A stretch of DNA of 64,000 nt from contig JAKUCV010003362.1 in assembly GCA_028386065.3 (NCBI GenBank), forward strand, positions 18,283 through 82,282. The letters run 5' to 3'. Made by a program: the position numbers and the translations under genes. Positions 44,750-54,508 of the stretch are shown here, one piece after another. The number at the start of each line of letters is the position of its first letter. Within the stretch, counting starts at the first letter, position 1. Source of the stretch: Turnera subulata. Lineage: Eukaryota > Streptophyta > Magnoliopsida > Malpighiales > Passifloraceae. A model generated the notes under the pieces. The model saw nothing but the letters and a program-made list of their open reading frames with translations, did not search any database and had not been told where the DNA came from.

Positions 44750-45350
44750 ATCGGGCTGGGCCGAACACTGCCCAAGCCTAGCTGCCAAAGCCCACGAGCC
44801 CGAGTGCAAGGGCCCAGGCTACGACAGCCCAGGTCTGGATGTCCCAAGCCTAGGTGCCAAAGCCCACGCGGTTGGCCCAGGTCCAGAGCACCCAAAACCC
44901 AACCGGGCGCGGGTCGTCCAACCGGGTCTGTGCTTGACCCGTGAGCACAGCCGGGATGTCGTCGGGTGGCGAGTTGCAGGTGGCTTCGGTGACGACAAAC
45001 GGCGAGTCGAAGAAGGACGGCACGACTGCGGGGAAGACGCGGGCGGCGCGGCGTCGGCAGGAGCGGCGGCTGTCGCGTGCTGGAAGACAAAACCCGACTC
45101 TGCAGCAACGGGTTGCGGATCCCGTCGTCGGGTCTTCGGTCGTTGACGGCGCGTCGGCGGCGGAAACCGACGGGAGATGATAGCATCGAGGTCGCGACGG
45201 CGAGGAGAAGGGACAGATGGTGGTGATGACACGAGGACCGGCGTGGAACTCGTCAGCATGAAGAGTAACCGAGGCTTTGAAGGTGATGCACTGTTCACGA
45301 CGTTTTGGTTCCTTTTTCTTTTCTGCACTGTTTTTTTTCTTGTTTTTCTT
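44750..45350. other. GC-rich leader block
   Basis: About 600 bp of GC-rich DNA (many CGG/GCG) between primer site and gag remnants in an otherwise AT-rich element. Overlapping open frames exist on both strands but lack domains and start with unremarkable context. The older copy has a comparable block (2740-3200) sharing GCACTGTTC...CGTTTTGGTTC near the primer-site end. Confidence 0.6.
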
Positions 45351-45382
45351 GCTCCGGGTTTGAGCCGATCGTGCTGATAACG

Positions 45383-45571
45383 TGTTATGAATAAAAGAAT
45401 TTAATGAGGATTTTTGAAGAGAAGATATCGAAGAAACAGAGGAGAAGAGGAACTGACGAGAATGAGTAAAAGGGCAGAGGAGTTCATCATTTCATTATTG
45501 TGTTGTTACAATATATAGAGAAAACAAGGAGGGGGTAGATGACATCCACTAAAAACACGTGTTTTATAACA
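45383..45571 (-). mobile_element. 5' LTR of the copia-like element and adjoining primer-like site
   Basis: This 189-bp LTR is near-identical to 39528-39716. GTGCTGATAACG at 45371-45382 is the primer-site-like stretch on the minus strand. Transcription from this LTR would run leftwards, away from the PRELI-type gene. Confidence 0.93.
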
Positions 45572-45576
45572 CAAAC

Positions 45577-45870
45577 CGACTTTTTCCTTATATTGAGAAT
45601 AAATTTACTTGATCCATAAGAATTTAAACTGAATCTTTTATATTATATAATAATAATAATATTATTATTATTGTTCCTCCCTCAATTGCTTGAAGTGCAA
45701 TAAAAAGTCCCTTTACTTGTTCACCCTTCTTGGCCAGAAAGTCAGTAGACTTCTTGTTCCCCAATCCTGTCAGTTTGCCCAGGGGTAACATCGTCATTAG
45801 CATGACCCCGTACACAGACACAAGGTAAACCCATCGAAACGCCCAACATTACTGGCTACCGCCATACACC
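45577..45870 (+). promoter_or_regulatory. Probable promoter region of the PRELI-type gene
   Basis: About 290 bp lie between the LTR target duplication and the presumed 5' UTR. It includes an AT palindrome AATAATAATAATATTATTATTATT (about 45649-45672) and a C/T-rich stretch near 45870-45900 typical of plant 5' UTRs. No TATA box at a convincing distance. The start of transcription is inferred. Confidence 0.4.
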
Positions 45871-45941
45871 TTCGTTTGCTTTCTGCTCCTTCTTCTTCTG
45901 TACACGGCCTTCAGATCTTAAACCCTGCGGTTCTCTTCAAG

Positions 45942-46553
45942 GTTTGTGTTTTTACACCGAGACCTCCTCTTTGATCTGTTCTCGCATCTGGGTTCGTTTC
46001 AAATTTCTGAATTTCTTTGATTTTGCTGTGATTTTTTGTGTTTTTCTCCGTCAAACCCCTCCTCCCCAAAATTCCAGTTCCTAAGCTTCTGTACTTGTGT
46101 TCTCTTTCTTTTTTTCTTTAAGATGATGATGATGATGAATTGCGTTTTGTTTTTCAGTGATCGATTGGGTTTTAAGTAATTGTTTAGGTTTGTGGATTGC
46201 AGTTTATTTTTGGTAACAGGAACTTCAGGTTCCTTCTGTAGTTCTGCTTTCCCGTGTTATTGATAATGGGCTTCTACGTTTCTGCTAAACCCTTTGTGGG
46301 TGTCCAGTTGGGATTTGAAATGCTTTTTCTCTTGTGCTTTTCTTCTATATTTTGTTTTACAATGGCATTGTTTGGATGGATGTTGACTTCAATTTTTCTA
46401 CTAATAGCATCACTGCTCCTGCGACGAATTTGAGCCTTTATTTAAAACCAATGATTATATTTGATCGGTAACCAAATTTGAAATGTCATGGTTTTCCGGC
46501 TATGTATGAGTGTCTCCTAAGTGTTTCTTTCTTCCTGAATGAGGATCTTTCAG
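45942..46553 (+). other. 5'-UTR intron of the PRELI-type gene
   Basis: Donor CAAG/GTTTGT at 45941/45942 and acceptor TTTCAG at 46553, with a T-rich interior. The acceptor lies nine bases upstream of the chosen start codon. Introns in the 5' UTR close to the ATG are common in plant housekeeping genes. Boundaries are predicted from sequence only. Confidence 0.6.
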
Positions 46554-46562
46554 GCAAACAAC

Positions 46563-47120
46563 ATGGTCAGAGCGTATGGACAACAACATGTTTACAAACA
46601 CCCATGGGAGATTGTAAGTTCTGCCTCTTGGCGCAAGTTTGCAGACCCTGAGAACAAGCGTATTTTGTCTCATATCCAGGAAGTTGACACTTTGAACCAC
46701 AAGCTCGACTCGGAATCCGGAAAGCTTTACACGACTCGTGCTGTTACTGTCCATGCTCCAGGACCATGGTTCATCCACAGAATTATTGGTCAAGATACAT
46801 GCCACTGTATTGAATTGACAGTTGTTGATGCCAAAAATCGGTCTATGCAACTCACAACCCGCAACATCAGTCTACAAAAGTTCCTAGAAGTGGAAGAGAA
46901 GATCCGGTATGAACCCCACCCAGATAATCTGACGGGATGGACGGTTTGTAAGCAGGAGACTAGTATAAAGATTAAGCCATTATCTAAACTGGCCTCAATG
47001 GCAGAGAAGATCGAGCAACGATGTGTTGAAAAGTTCATGCAGAATAGTGCCAAAGGTAGGGAGGTTATGGAGAGGATATGCAAGTATCTTGAAGCTGAAT
47101 CTAGTGAGATTGCTTTGTAA
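46563..47120 (+). CDS. PRELI/MSF1 domain protein (UPS/SLMO family)
   Basis: A 185-residue single-exon coding sequence. The start is ATG 46563 (MVRAYGQQHVYKHPWE), because the upstream in-frame ATG at 46539 lies inside the predicted intron. The protein is almost entirely one PRELI/MSF1 domain: HPWEIV at residues 13-18, a W-R-K-F-x-x-P-E-N motif at about 23-31, VDTLNHKLDSESGKLYTTR at about 42-60, PWFIHRI near 69, and a C-terminal helix with SMAEKIEQRCVEKFMQNSAKG. Yeast Ups1/Ups2 and animal PRELID/SLMO proteins of similar length carry phosphatidic acid or phosphatidylserine across the mitochondrial intermembrane space, usually with a small Mdm35-type partner. A lipid-transfer role here is inferred from the family. 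Frame intact, no odd residues noticed; the only likely functional gene in the window. Confidence 0.93.
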   Translation: MVRAYGQQHVYKHPWEIVSSASWRKFADPENKRILSHIQEVDTLNHKLDSESGKLYTTRAVTVHAPGPWFIHRIIGQDTCHCIELTVVDAKNRSMQLTTRNISLQKFLEVEEKIRYEPHPDNLTGWTVCKQETSIKIKPLSKLASMAEKIEQRCVEKFMQNSAKGREVMERICKYLEAESSEIAL

Positions 47121-47340
47121 GTCTTGCTTCTCACATAGGTTTCCAATTTTTGTGGTTTTGGTTATTAGATAATTTAAGCTTTCACCTAAGACAATGACTA
47201 AATTTCGAGATCATGTATCAGGAGAATTAACCTAGAGTGTTATCTTTGGTATCTTCAAATTTTGTTGTAGTGAACCGGAGTCTGTGGGCTTCTTGTACCG
47301 TTTGTCTCCTCCAAGCTATCTAATGAATAATTTAACTTAA
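47121..47340 (+). other. 3' UTR of the PRELI-type gene
   Basis: AT-rich sequence after the stop codon, with an AATGAA near 47322 that could act as a near-upstream polyadenylation element; no canonical AATAAA. The end is not fixed. Confidence 0.4.
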
Positions 47341-47799
47341 ATGTTTGTGTGAATTTGTATCTTCATGCACTTTGTTGGGCTGTGTAAGCAAGTTAATGGC
47401 TCACCTTGAAGGCATAGGTTGTGGAAAATTATTATATATCTTGCACATTTGAACTCTGTCTATGTAATGTTGAGAAGTGGCAACAAAGATAAATCTGCAG
47501 GCTGGTAGTCTTTTCTGGGTATCAACAATTACAGATTGAATTCTCATTCGCCAACATATAATTCTTACTTTCCATTTTCGTGTAAGGTGACTTGTCCTAG
47601 GAAATTATGTTTACTTTGTTAGTTGAAAATATTGGCAATAGTGCAAACAATAATGAGTAATGGAAAACACGGTTGTTTGCTCTATGAGTGAGCTTCGCTG
47701 TTTAGGATGGGTAAGTATTTTTCATTTGAGAATAACATATCAATGTATTAGTTAATGGAAGTAGTGTCATGGATTACAAGACAGGAAATGTTAGTAGGG
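47341..47799. other. Intergenic, no gene seen
   Basis: AT-rich spacer. Nothing recognised on either strand. Confidence 0.5.
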
Positions 47800-48310
47800 A
47801 ATCCTACATCCCAGACACAAATCATTAGATAGACCACATTAGCAAGCTGATGAACTTCAGAGAGGGCAGGATTTCAGCTTCAATGGGTGAGTAGGAACCT
47901 CGCAATTGGTTGTGGCCACAGAAAATAACAGACCCTGTTGAGTAACGGGCAAGAGCACCAAGGCCGATGAGTTTACTTATGAGCAGAACCTCGCAATTGG
48001 ACCAGGTCGAGGCGTAAGCCAAGTTGTAGAGGAAACCAAAGTAGCTGTATATGGAGACTCAAATGAGTCACCATGAGAATCAGTACCTTGTCTGTATGCA
48101 AGAAGAGCATGATCTGCAGGAAGGGGTGAAGTCCCTATCATTAAAGATCCGGTCATTGTCTCTGCCAATTTTTTTTTTTTTTTGGTTGCCCTACCGGTTC
48201 GGCTTACGACTATTCCGGTTCGATCTGGGTAGCACATCTGGGGTGGTGGGTGAATCTGCCAGCAGGGGTGGCTGCGTACGTATTGTCTCTGCCAATTGAA
48301 CTAGAAAAGA
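47800..48310 (-). pseudogene. LINE RNase H-like (RVT_3) relic
   Basis: On the minus strand, WLTPRPGP near 48028, followed by GLGALARYSTGSVIFCGHNQ and LRGSYSPIEAEILPSLKF (about 47960-47855). This is the RVT_3 pattern (G-x-G-A-x-x-R-x-x-x-G...S-P-x-x-A-E) found at the C-terminus of plant LINE ORF2 proteins and related domesticated fragments. The first catalytic Asp is not visible; the conserved Glu (A-E) is. Stops and frameshifts flank it, and a short SINE-like insertion interrupts its N-terminal side. Confidence 0.65.
48171..48281 (-). mobile_element. SINE-like retroposon with 16-bp target duplication
   Basis: A 111-bp insert is flanked by perfect direct repeats ATTGTCTCTGCCAATT (48155-48170 and 48282-48297). 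On the minus strand it ends in a run of at least 14 A residues at its left edge. The minus strand contains GATCGAACC (48217-48225 complement), matching the pol III box B consensus. Box A is not clear. Size, tail and duplication length fit a tRNA-derived SINE moved by LINE machinery; a truncated retroposed transcript is the alternative. Confidence 0.7.
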
Positions 48311-50277
48311 TTAAGAATATTTTTAAAAGAATCCTGAAACATAGTTATTGGCCTAGAAATGGCTAAGAAGGGGGGTTGAATTAACTTTTCTTCTTTTTCG
48401 GATTTCTGAGATTTGGCTTGATAATGAAGCCAAATGTGAAACTAAATGGAAATGCAATAACAAAGACAGAAAAATAATGGACACAACTAGATTATAGTGG
48501 TTCCCACTCAGGAGTACATCCACTACCTAAAGGTCCCCTTTTTAAGATTTCTAAACTATCCATAACTTGGCTTATGCAGGCGAGCCAAATAATCTATGGT
48601 ATACAAGTTTTTGCGGGCTGAACTTGCCAAACCTAACCCAAAGTTGAACCTAGTTTTGTCTATCCAACAAGAATAACCCCTAATCCTGTTGATTACAACC
48701 TTTCACTAATCAAAGCTTCAAGAGTGACTCACTCAAGAAGTTACACAAATTGAGCACAAAGAATATCTCTCAAGGTAAGCACTTATAACAACTTAGAATC
48801 GCTTGAATGGCTAGGTTAAGTTGCTGTGAGGCTTCAATCCTCTATTTATAGACTCTAAGGATGGGGAGGAGTGTTTCTCAACGGCTAGTAGGCTTCTAGG
48901 TGGCACACGAGTTGACTTCTTGCTCCATTAATTAAACTGTCCACGTAGATGAGCCAAATCTGGATATTTCTTGAGCATAAATTATCTTTCTTCAAAAAGA
49001 TCTCCACAATGGAAAGTATGGATCACCAGATCTTCCAGAGGTGAGAGAGGATGTGAGGACCACTTTTCTGAACTTTTTCTGACCCTTAGAGAGCAAGTAT
49101 AATGGTTAGTGCAGTTGCTTTAATGTCAACTACTTTTATGGACCACTGCTGCAACTTTTGGGACCACAGCGCCAACTGCCCAGAAAGCGACCTTTTGGTC
49201 GATGTGGTGAAGCCAAATGTTCCTGGTTTTGGTTTCGCCAAATGTTCCTGGTTTTGGTTTCTACGAGAAACCAATTTTTTCTGCCAATACTAAAAACACA
49301 CAAGGCTTACCAAAAAGTTTGTTAATCATCAAAATAATATAATCGTCATTGAATAATCATCATAAATATACTAAACAAGATTAGTCTTAATTAATTACTT
49401 GAATAAACTCTTAATCACATGTTTAGGCTAACAATAGTGGCATGTAGTACTTGTAACCACGAGAGTTCATCCATAGCCCTGTGATCTAGGGAGTTGAATA
49501 TATACCAGCCACCCTCCAAACTTCTAAATCCAGCGGACAGTCCCAGAACAACTAAATGCCTGATTCGGGGTGAAGTTGGCAAAACTCACTCAATGGGGAA
49601 ACGTCATTATACAGACTGCGAGGTCCTATGCGGTTGGCAGGATACCACTCGTAGCCCTCCAAAGAAAATGCCAAACCGTTAGGGGGAGATGAAACGCTCA
49701 AAGAGTTCTCCACCAATTAGTGAGGGATGTGGATGCAAAGGACATATCCATTTGAAAGTAGTATCCACTCCGAACTTTGTAAACACAATTTGAGGTATGA
49801 GGCTAGCCATGGTGAAAGATACATAGGAATGCCAGAAACACGATCGACATCTTGGGAGTCAAGTATATAATTAAATGAGCTGAAATCCCAAGCTCCATTC
49901 GCTGCATCAAGAAAGGTGCTAAATCCGGTAATGGCATTGCTATGGATAGGGACAGAAGTAACAATATTGAACATAGTTATCAGACCCGACCTAGACACAA
50001 ACCCAAAGAAGGTCGTGGTTCATGGTTCACTGGTCAGATCGGGGATTAATTAGTTGTACCAGGGTTCATTTTAATTGACCCAGGGTGATAATTACTTAAT
50101 TTAAAATATAAAAAAATTGATAATTCAAATATTTTATAAATTCATGTATAGTTACAATTAAATAACACAATACGTGATCATTCAAGCTCCGAACTAAATA
50201 ACATAGAAGTTATTAAATACATATCATGTATAATTCAATAGGTAATGATGAGCATGAAACTATACATAATCACGACA
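48311..50277. other. Intergenic, no gene recognised
   Basis: AT-rich DNA. The stretch near 48360-48560 (AGAAGGGGGGTTGAATTAAC, then AGTGGTTCCCACTCAGGAGTAC) has the look of an interspersed repeat but could not be assigned. An open frame at 49717-49998 (minus) has no recognisable motif. 50100-50277 is very AT-rich. Confidence 0.5.
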
Positions 50278-51472
50278 TGTTTCTATGTCTTTTGGCCCAT
50301 AATTTAGCACTCGTATTTGCATTTAGGTAGCACTTTGATTCCTTTTGTAAGGAAATGCTCTCTTCCTTATTCAATTTTGTTCTCAGGTGCATTTTATATA
50401 TTTTTGGAGGAAAAATTGGCGAATTCGGCCCAAATCGATGAGATACTGTTCGGAGCCCTATTCCCTATAGCATGCTGTGCATCAAGACCTATTTTGTAGG
50501 GGAGGAGCGCCTATCTTTTAGGAGTTTAAAGAGGGATGCATGTGACACTTTGTAAAAGAAAGGAGATCTAGCTGCTTGGATTTGGGAAGGAAACTTACTT
50601 ATCAAGAATTAGGGTTTTGCATAGAGACTTTGTCTTATAAATAGAAAATGGCCAAAATCCTAGACGAGATCTTTTTGTTCCTTCGAAAAATCACTTTCCA
50701 AAGCAAAGTCTAGAAAGTTTTCAGCAGAAGAAAGTTGAAGAGCTTAGTTGACCTTCTATGTTCTTATCATTACATGATGTCGCATATTATTGTTTGTTTA
50801 GCTATTTGTTCTCTTATGAACTAAATACTTTATCTAGGTTTGTGGGATATAACTACTATCTTTTTATTTGATCAATGATTCAGACTTGGTATTTTCAATT
50901 TCGTTCTTGCTTTGATTTGTTACAGCGTGCTTCACAGTGTTATTGGCTTGACCACCCTTTAGTGCTATTCTAGACAACCGAGTAAAGAACCGAGAGGTGA
51001 AAATAGATTTTCTGGTCTATCTGTAATAAATCTTTAAACTACTGGTTGGTCGAGAGGAATCTTTAGATTGATTGAGGAAATAACATCCAACACAGCATTA
51101 CTGCGCCTTACGATAGTTTTATACTTGCGAGAGCAGATAAAAGTAGACTAGGGCAGGATTACAATACTGGCGAGAGCGGATTGCAGTTAATATAGGTTGG
51201 GTAGCTCTTCAAGATAGTCGAAGCAATTTGCCAAGGATTTGGATTGTTGATTAATATAAAGGTAGTAGCGAACCCCGAACAACCTAGGTTCCATCCCCTG
51301 ATTTTCTCTAAATGATATTTTCTTACTTTCTGCTATTTATTTTATTGTCGATATATAATTCACAAAATATAACTTGGGCTTTTATTTATTTTTCTTACAA
51401 GTCTAATCGATTGATAACTAAGGCCAGTGCTGTTTACCGCAGTCCCTGTGATTCGACCTTGTACTCTACAGC

Positions 51473-52473
51473 GGAGTAAATAGTTTTTTATGTCCCTCCA
51501 CTTTATCGATTTCACATTTGTTGTCCCTCTTCGTTTTTTTCCACTCATGTCGTCCCCCAACTCTTGATTTACCGGGTCAGGTGGTCCTTTTTACCTGCTA
51601 CAGTAGGTTGGTAGCTATGGAGCTGACACGTGGTAATGGGGCCCATGATCTGTACAATTTTTTTATTGGAATAAAGTGTTTTTTCATCCTTGTATTAGAC
51701 CTCAAAGTTGAAAATCATCCCTCTATTAGATTTTGGCTTGTTTTCATCCCTCTATTTGTGAATTGTGTCTTATTTTCATCCTTGTGTTTGCCTTTTTGGC
51801 CTATTTAGAGGGATGAAAACAAGCCAAGACCAATAGACAGAGGGATGAAAACAGACCAAAACCAATACGAGGCTGAATTTCAACTTTATAGTCTAACACA
51901 AGGGTGAAAAAAGGCTTTAATCCATTTTTTATTCTTTTTATCCCTTTTTATATTTTTCCAAAAATTTAAGCCTTAAAAATCTTTCTTTAAATTAGATTTT
52001 AAAAAAAATAAATATTAATTTCTAAATATGCAATGAGAAAAAATTAAATATGATCATCATCTCAGCTAATCCCTCTATAATATTCCAATTATTGAAATTG
52101 AACAAAATTAACCAAAATTAGAATAAAAAAAAAACTAAAACAATGAGAAAGGCATATCTAATTCTAACCTATAAATTAAAAAAAAAAAATAGTGGAGGAC
52201 GCTAGTATATAACGAGGAACATTAAGATTTACTTATTTTAAAGGATTTTAAAAATAAAATTTTATTTTAGAAAAAATTGAATAAATAAATAAGTTACGTG
52301 TGGGCCCCACTGCCACTTGTCAGCTCCATAGCTATTTACCTGCTGCACCAGGTAAAAAGGACCACGTAACCCGGTAAATCAAGAGTTGAGGGACGACATG
52401 AGTGAAAAAAAACGAAGAGGGACAACAAATGGAAAATCGATAAACTGGAGGGACAGAAAAAACTATTTACTCC
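51473..52473. mobile_element. Inverted-repeat DNA transposon (MULE/MITE-like)
   Basis: The ends GGAGTAAATAGTTTTTT and their complement belong to inverted repeats of about 170 bp: 51473-51645 and 52300-52473, sharing TCGTCCCYCAACTCTTGATT and GGTGGTCCTTTTTACC-like words. Direct repeats TCTACAGC flank it (51465-51472 and 52474-52481). Because the element ends overlap the repeats, 8, 9 (CTCTACAGC) or 10 bp duplications are all possible; 9 bp with long inverted repeats would fit a Mutator-like element. No transposase inside. Confidence 0.85.
51666..51935. mobile_element. Second inverted-repeat element nested inside the first
   Basis: Left arm TGGAATAAAGTGTTTTTTCA...TTCATCCCTCTA and right arm (complement) starting near 51935 are inverted copies of about 120 bp with several mismatches, around a short centre near 51795-51805. 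No clear target duplication was seen. Confidence 0.7.
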
Positions 52474-52518
52474 TCTACAGCGTGTTGTACACTTGCAGTA
52501 TTTTGTGCGAACAAGTTT

Positions 52519-52537
52519 TGGACACCGTTGCCGGGGA
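52519..52537 (+). other. Athila primer-binding site
   Basis: TGGACACCGTTGCCGGGGA resembles the TGGCGCCGTTGCCGGGGA site of Athila and related elements (tRNA-Asp type), six bases after the LTR end. One substitution and a one-base length difference are seen. Confidence 0.85.
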
Positions 52538-52757
52538 CTGCGCTAAATAATACTACTTAGTGTTTGAGATTGATTAGGCTCTTTTTGTTATTTTATTTCT
52601 ATGTTTTCCTGTGGCAGGTTACTGACATCGCCCCCTGCAGTGTCTCTGGCAGTGTATGCAAAGTAGAAGTCAGAAGCCGGACCTTGTACACGTCCCTGAC
52701 ATTGAAGGCACTACCAAGAAACTCCGCAAGAAAACTAAGCAACAAAAAGCAAGAGAA

Positions 52758-53399
52758 GATGGCCAATAATCAACAAAGCCTTGGGGGACAATAGGACCCA
52801 CCTAGGGATGCGGATGCAACATTATAAATCCAATCGCAGTTGACCCCATCATCAATCCCCCGGCTCCTATAAATCCTATTAATCCACAGCGGGTCGAGCA
52901 ACATGAAGCTGGGAACGAAAATATTGATCCTTTTAGGAATATCCCGAATTTGCCTATGCACCAGCTCATGAGGCCTCGACACACAACACTCACTAGAGCC
53001 ATTGTCTTGCCTGACATTAATAATCCCAATGAGTTTAGAACCAATCTTGTCCAAATGGTGCAAAATAAGCAATTCGGAGGGTCGCCGGTGAAGGATCCTA
53101 ACCAACATCTAAAGGCTTTTCTGGATATATGTGCCACAACCAAGATTCATGACTGCTCAGAGAATGCTAAGAAGCTACATCTTTTCAAGTTCTCTCTTCG
53201 GGATGGAGCGAGAAGATGGCTGAGATCGTTACCCGAAGGCAGCATCACTACTTGGGACCAGTTGGCAGAGGTTTTCTTAAAGAAGTATTTTCCTGAAACT
53301 AAGATGGATGAGCTTCGTGGGGAGATATGAAACTTCAAGAAAATGCATGATGAGACCGTGGCAGAAGCATGGGAGCAATTGCAGAACCTTATACAGCGC
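52758..53399 (+). pseudogene. gag: Athila gag, N-terminal part
   Basis: From ATG 52758 (MANNQQSLGGQ) a stop follows at once. The gag core is then open in 52950-53330: FRTNLVQMVQNKQFGGSPVK, DPNQHLKAFLDIC, FSLRDGARRWLRSLPEGSIT and TWDQLAEVFLKKYFP, the retrotrans_gag signature of Athila elements. After TGA 53328-53330 it continues (MHDETVAEAWEQLQNLIQRC) to 53399, where a Tat-like LTR cuts in. The rest of the gag is not found on the far side. Confidence 0.92.
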
Positions 53400-54488
53400 T
53401 GTGAACACCCAAATTTGACCCACGAATATTCTTCTAAATTGGATTTTAAGTATGCTTGAACCTGTGAACACCCAAATTTGATCCACTAATATTCTATTGA
53501 TTTGAATTATGAATATATTTGTGACAATGGATTAATGAGATGTAATTCCGAGTTTGGGTATTTTCGTAATTTAACCCAGTGGAATATTAATGTTTTATTA
53601 TTTTTGGATTTTTAGTATATTTGATTTGGAATTATTGAAATGATTTAATTCTAAGTTTAATATATGCAAAGGTTTAATTATAATAAAATATAGGTATTTA
53701 ATTGTTTTTATTCCTTTTTATTTATTTTTGACCCATTTTGAGAAGGAGAAGAAGGAGGGAGATCGGAGCAAACTTGTGGAGAAGTAGAGGAGGAACCCGA
53801 GTATAGAATCCATGTGCAGGCAGTCCCGGAAGAATCCCTATATCTAGAGCTATAGGTGTCGGATTGCTGCGTTCTTAAAGTCCCTGGAAAGCTAAGAAGT
53901 TGCTCTACAAGTTTGATGTTGACACCAGTGACCAGTCCAGGCCCCTTTTACATTGAATTGCCCGTTGAAATTCTGCAAAAATTCTACTTAGGAGTGGTAA
54001 GCAAGTAGGAGCAAGAGGAGGGCTTCAAGAGGTAACTCGTTCTCATTTTCTTGATTGATTGCTGTTGTGATGAATTGTTGATGATGATGTTGTGATTGTA
54101 TGTGATGCATGTTAAGAACTACGTGATCTTTGAACCCATTATCAGGGGGTACGTAGGCAGTTCCTAGTGGTGGAAATGCAAGCTCAATCTTTATTTATTT
54201 TTCTGTTTTGTCTCTGTTTTGTTTTGTTATTTGTTTTGTTGCGCATGGCATATTTTGATTTTTGATTGCACATGATCTCGCCCCAACATAGATGGGTGCC
54301 TAACACCTTCCCATCTATGACAAACACCCCGGGTCCACATCTTTGGTTCGTTAAATCAGTTGCCTAAGGAAGGTTTTTCCCTGAATTTTGCCCTGCAATA
54401 AAATTTGGGTGGCGACTCCAAAGATGTGGATGATGGTTAAGAAGATGGTGGTGAGCAAGCCCAGTGAATTTTGAGTCAGGTACTCACA
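53400..54488 (+). mobile_element. Tat-like 5' LTR with duplicated first 63 bp
   Basis: Starts TGTGAACACCCAAATTTGACCC at 53400. The same start recurs at 53463 with a few differences, giving an imperfect 63-bp duplication of the LTR terminus. It shares GAACTACGTGATCTTTGAACCC (54116) and ACACCTTCCCATCTATGAC with the other LTRs and ends CTCACA. Confidence 0.85.
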
Positions 54489-54490
54489 GT

Positions 54491-54508
54491 TGGTGACACC
54501 ACTGGGAC
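54491..54508 (+). other. Primer-binding site, Tat/Ogre type (mutated)
   Basis: TGGTGACACCACTGGGAC: two substitutions and one missing G compared with the site at 32181-32198. Confidence 0.8.

Larger units (their letters stand above)
39528..45571 (-). mobile_element. Complete non-autonomous copia-like element with captured LINE fragment
   Basis: The 6044-bp element has two 189-bp LTRs (39528-39716, 45383-45571) differing at four positions by my comparison, TG...CA ends, and a perfect target duplication CAAAC (39523-39527 and 45572-45576). On the minus strand the order is LTR, primer-like site, GC-rich leader, paired TGGGCC motifs, gag remnant, internal polypurine motif, hairpin-rich block, reversed LINE endonuclease ORF, decayed integrase, decayed RT, polypurine tract, LTR. 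The pol is riddled with frameshifts although the LTRs are about 98% identical. It was therefore already dead when it inserted and must have been moved by another element's proteins. Confidence 0.92.
50278..52513 (+). mobile_element. Athila 5' LTR (interrupted by an inverted-repeat transposon)
   Basis: The end is fixed by GCGAACA at 52513 and the Athila primer site that follows. The start, TGTTTCTATGTCTTTTGGCCC at 50278, is inferred from a TG and change of composition. A promoter-like TATAAATA lies near 50636. The transposon at 51473-52473 adds about 1 kb, so the original LTR was about 1.2 kb. Confidence 0.65.

Noticed and set aside
44614..45328. Minus-strand Pro/Arg-rich open frames of 190 and 169 codons
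   Set aside because: GC-driven frames overlapping each other and frames on the opposite strand; no motif. They are described only as a GC-rich leader block.
46539..46562. Upstream in-frame ATG giving an 8-residue longer PRELI-type protein
   Set aside because: The ATG precedes the TTTCAG splice acceptor and would be removed with the intron. Family members begin with M-V-x-x-Y-x-Q at this point.
47825..48022. Apparent leucine-rich repeat fragment
   Set aside because: The N-Q-L-R-G-S words first suggested LRR, but order and spacing fit the RVT_3 RNase H-like pattern better, and no repeated 24-residue period exists.
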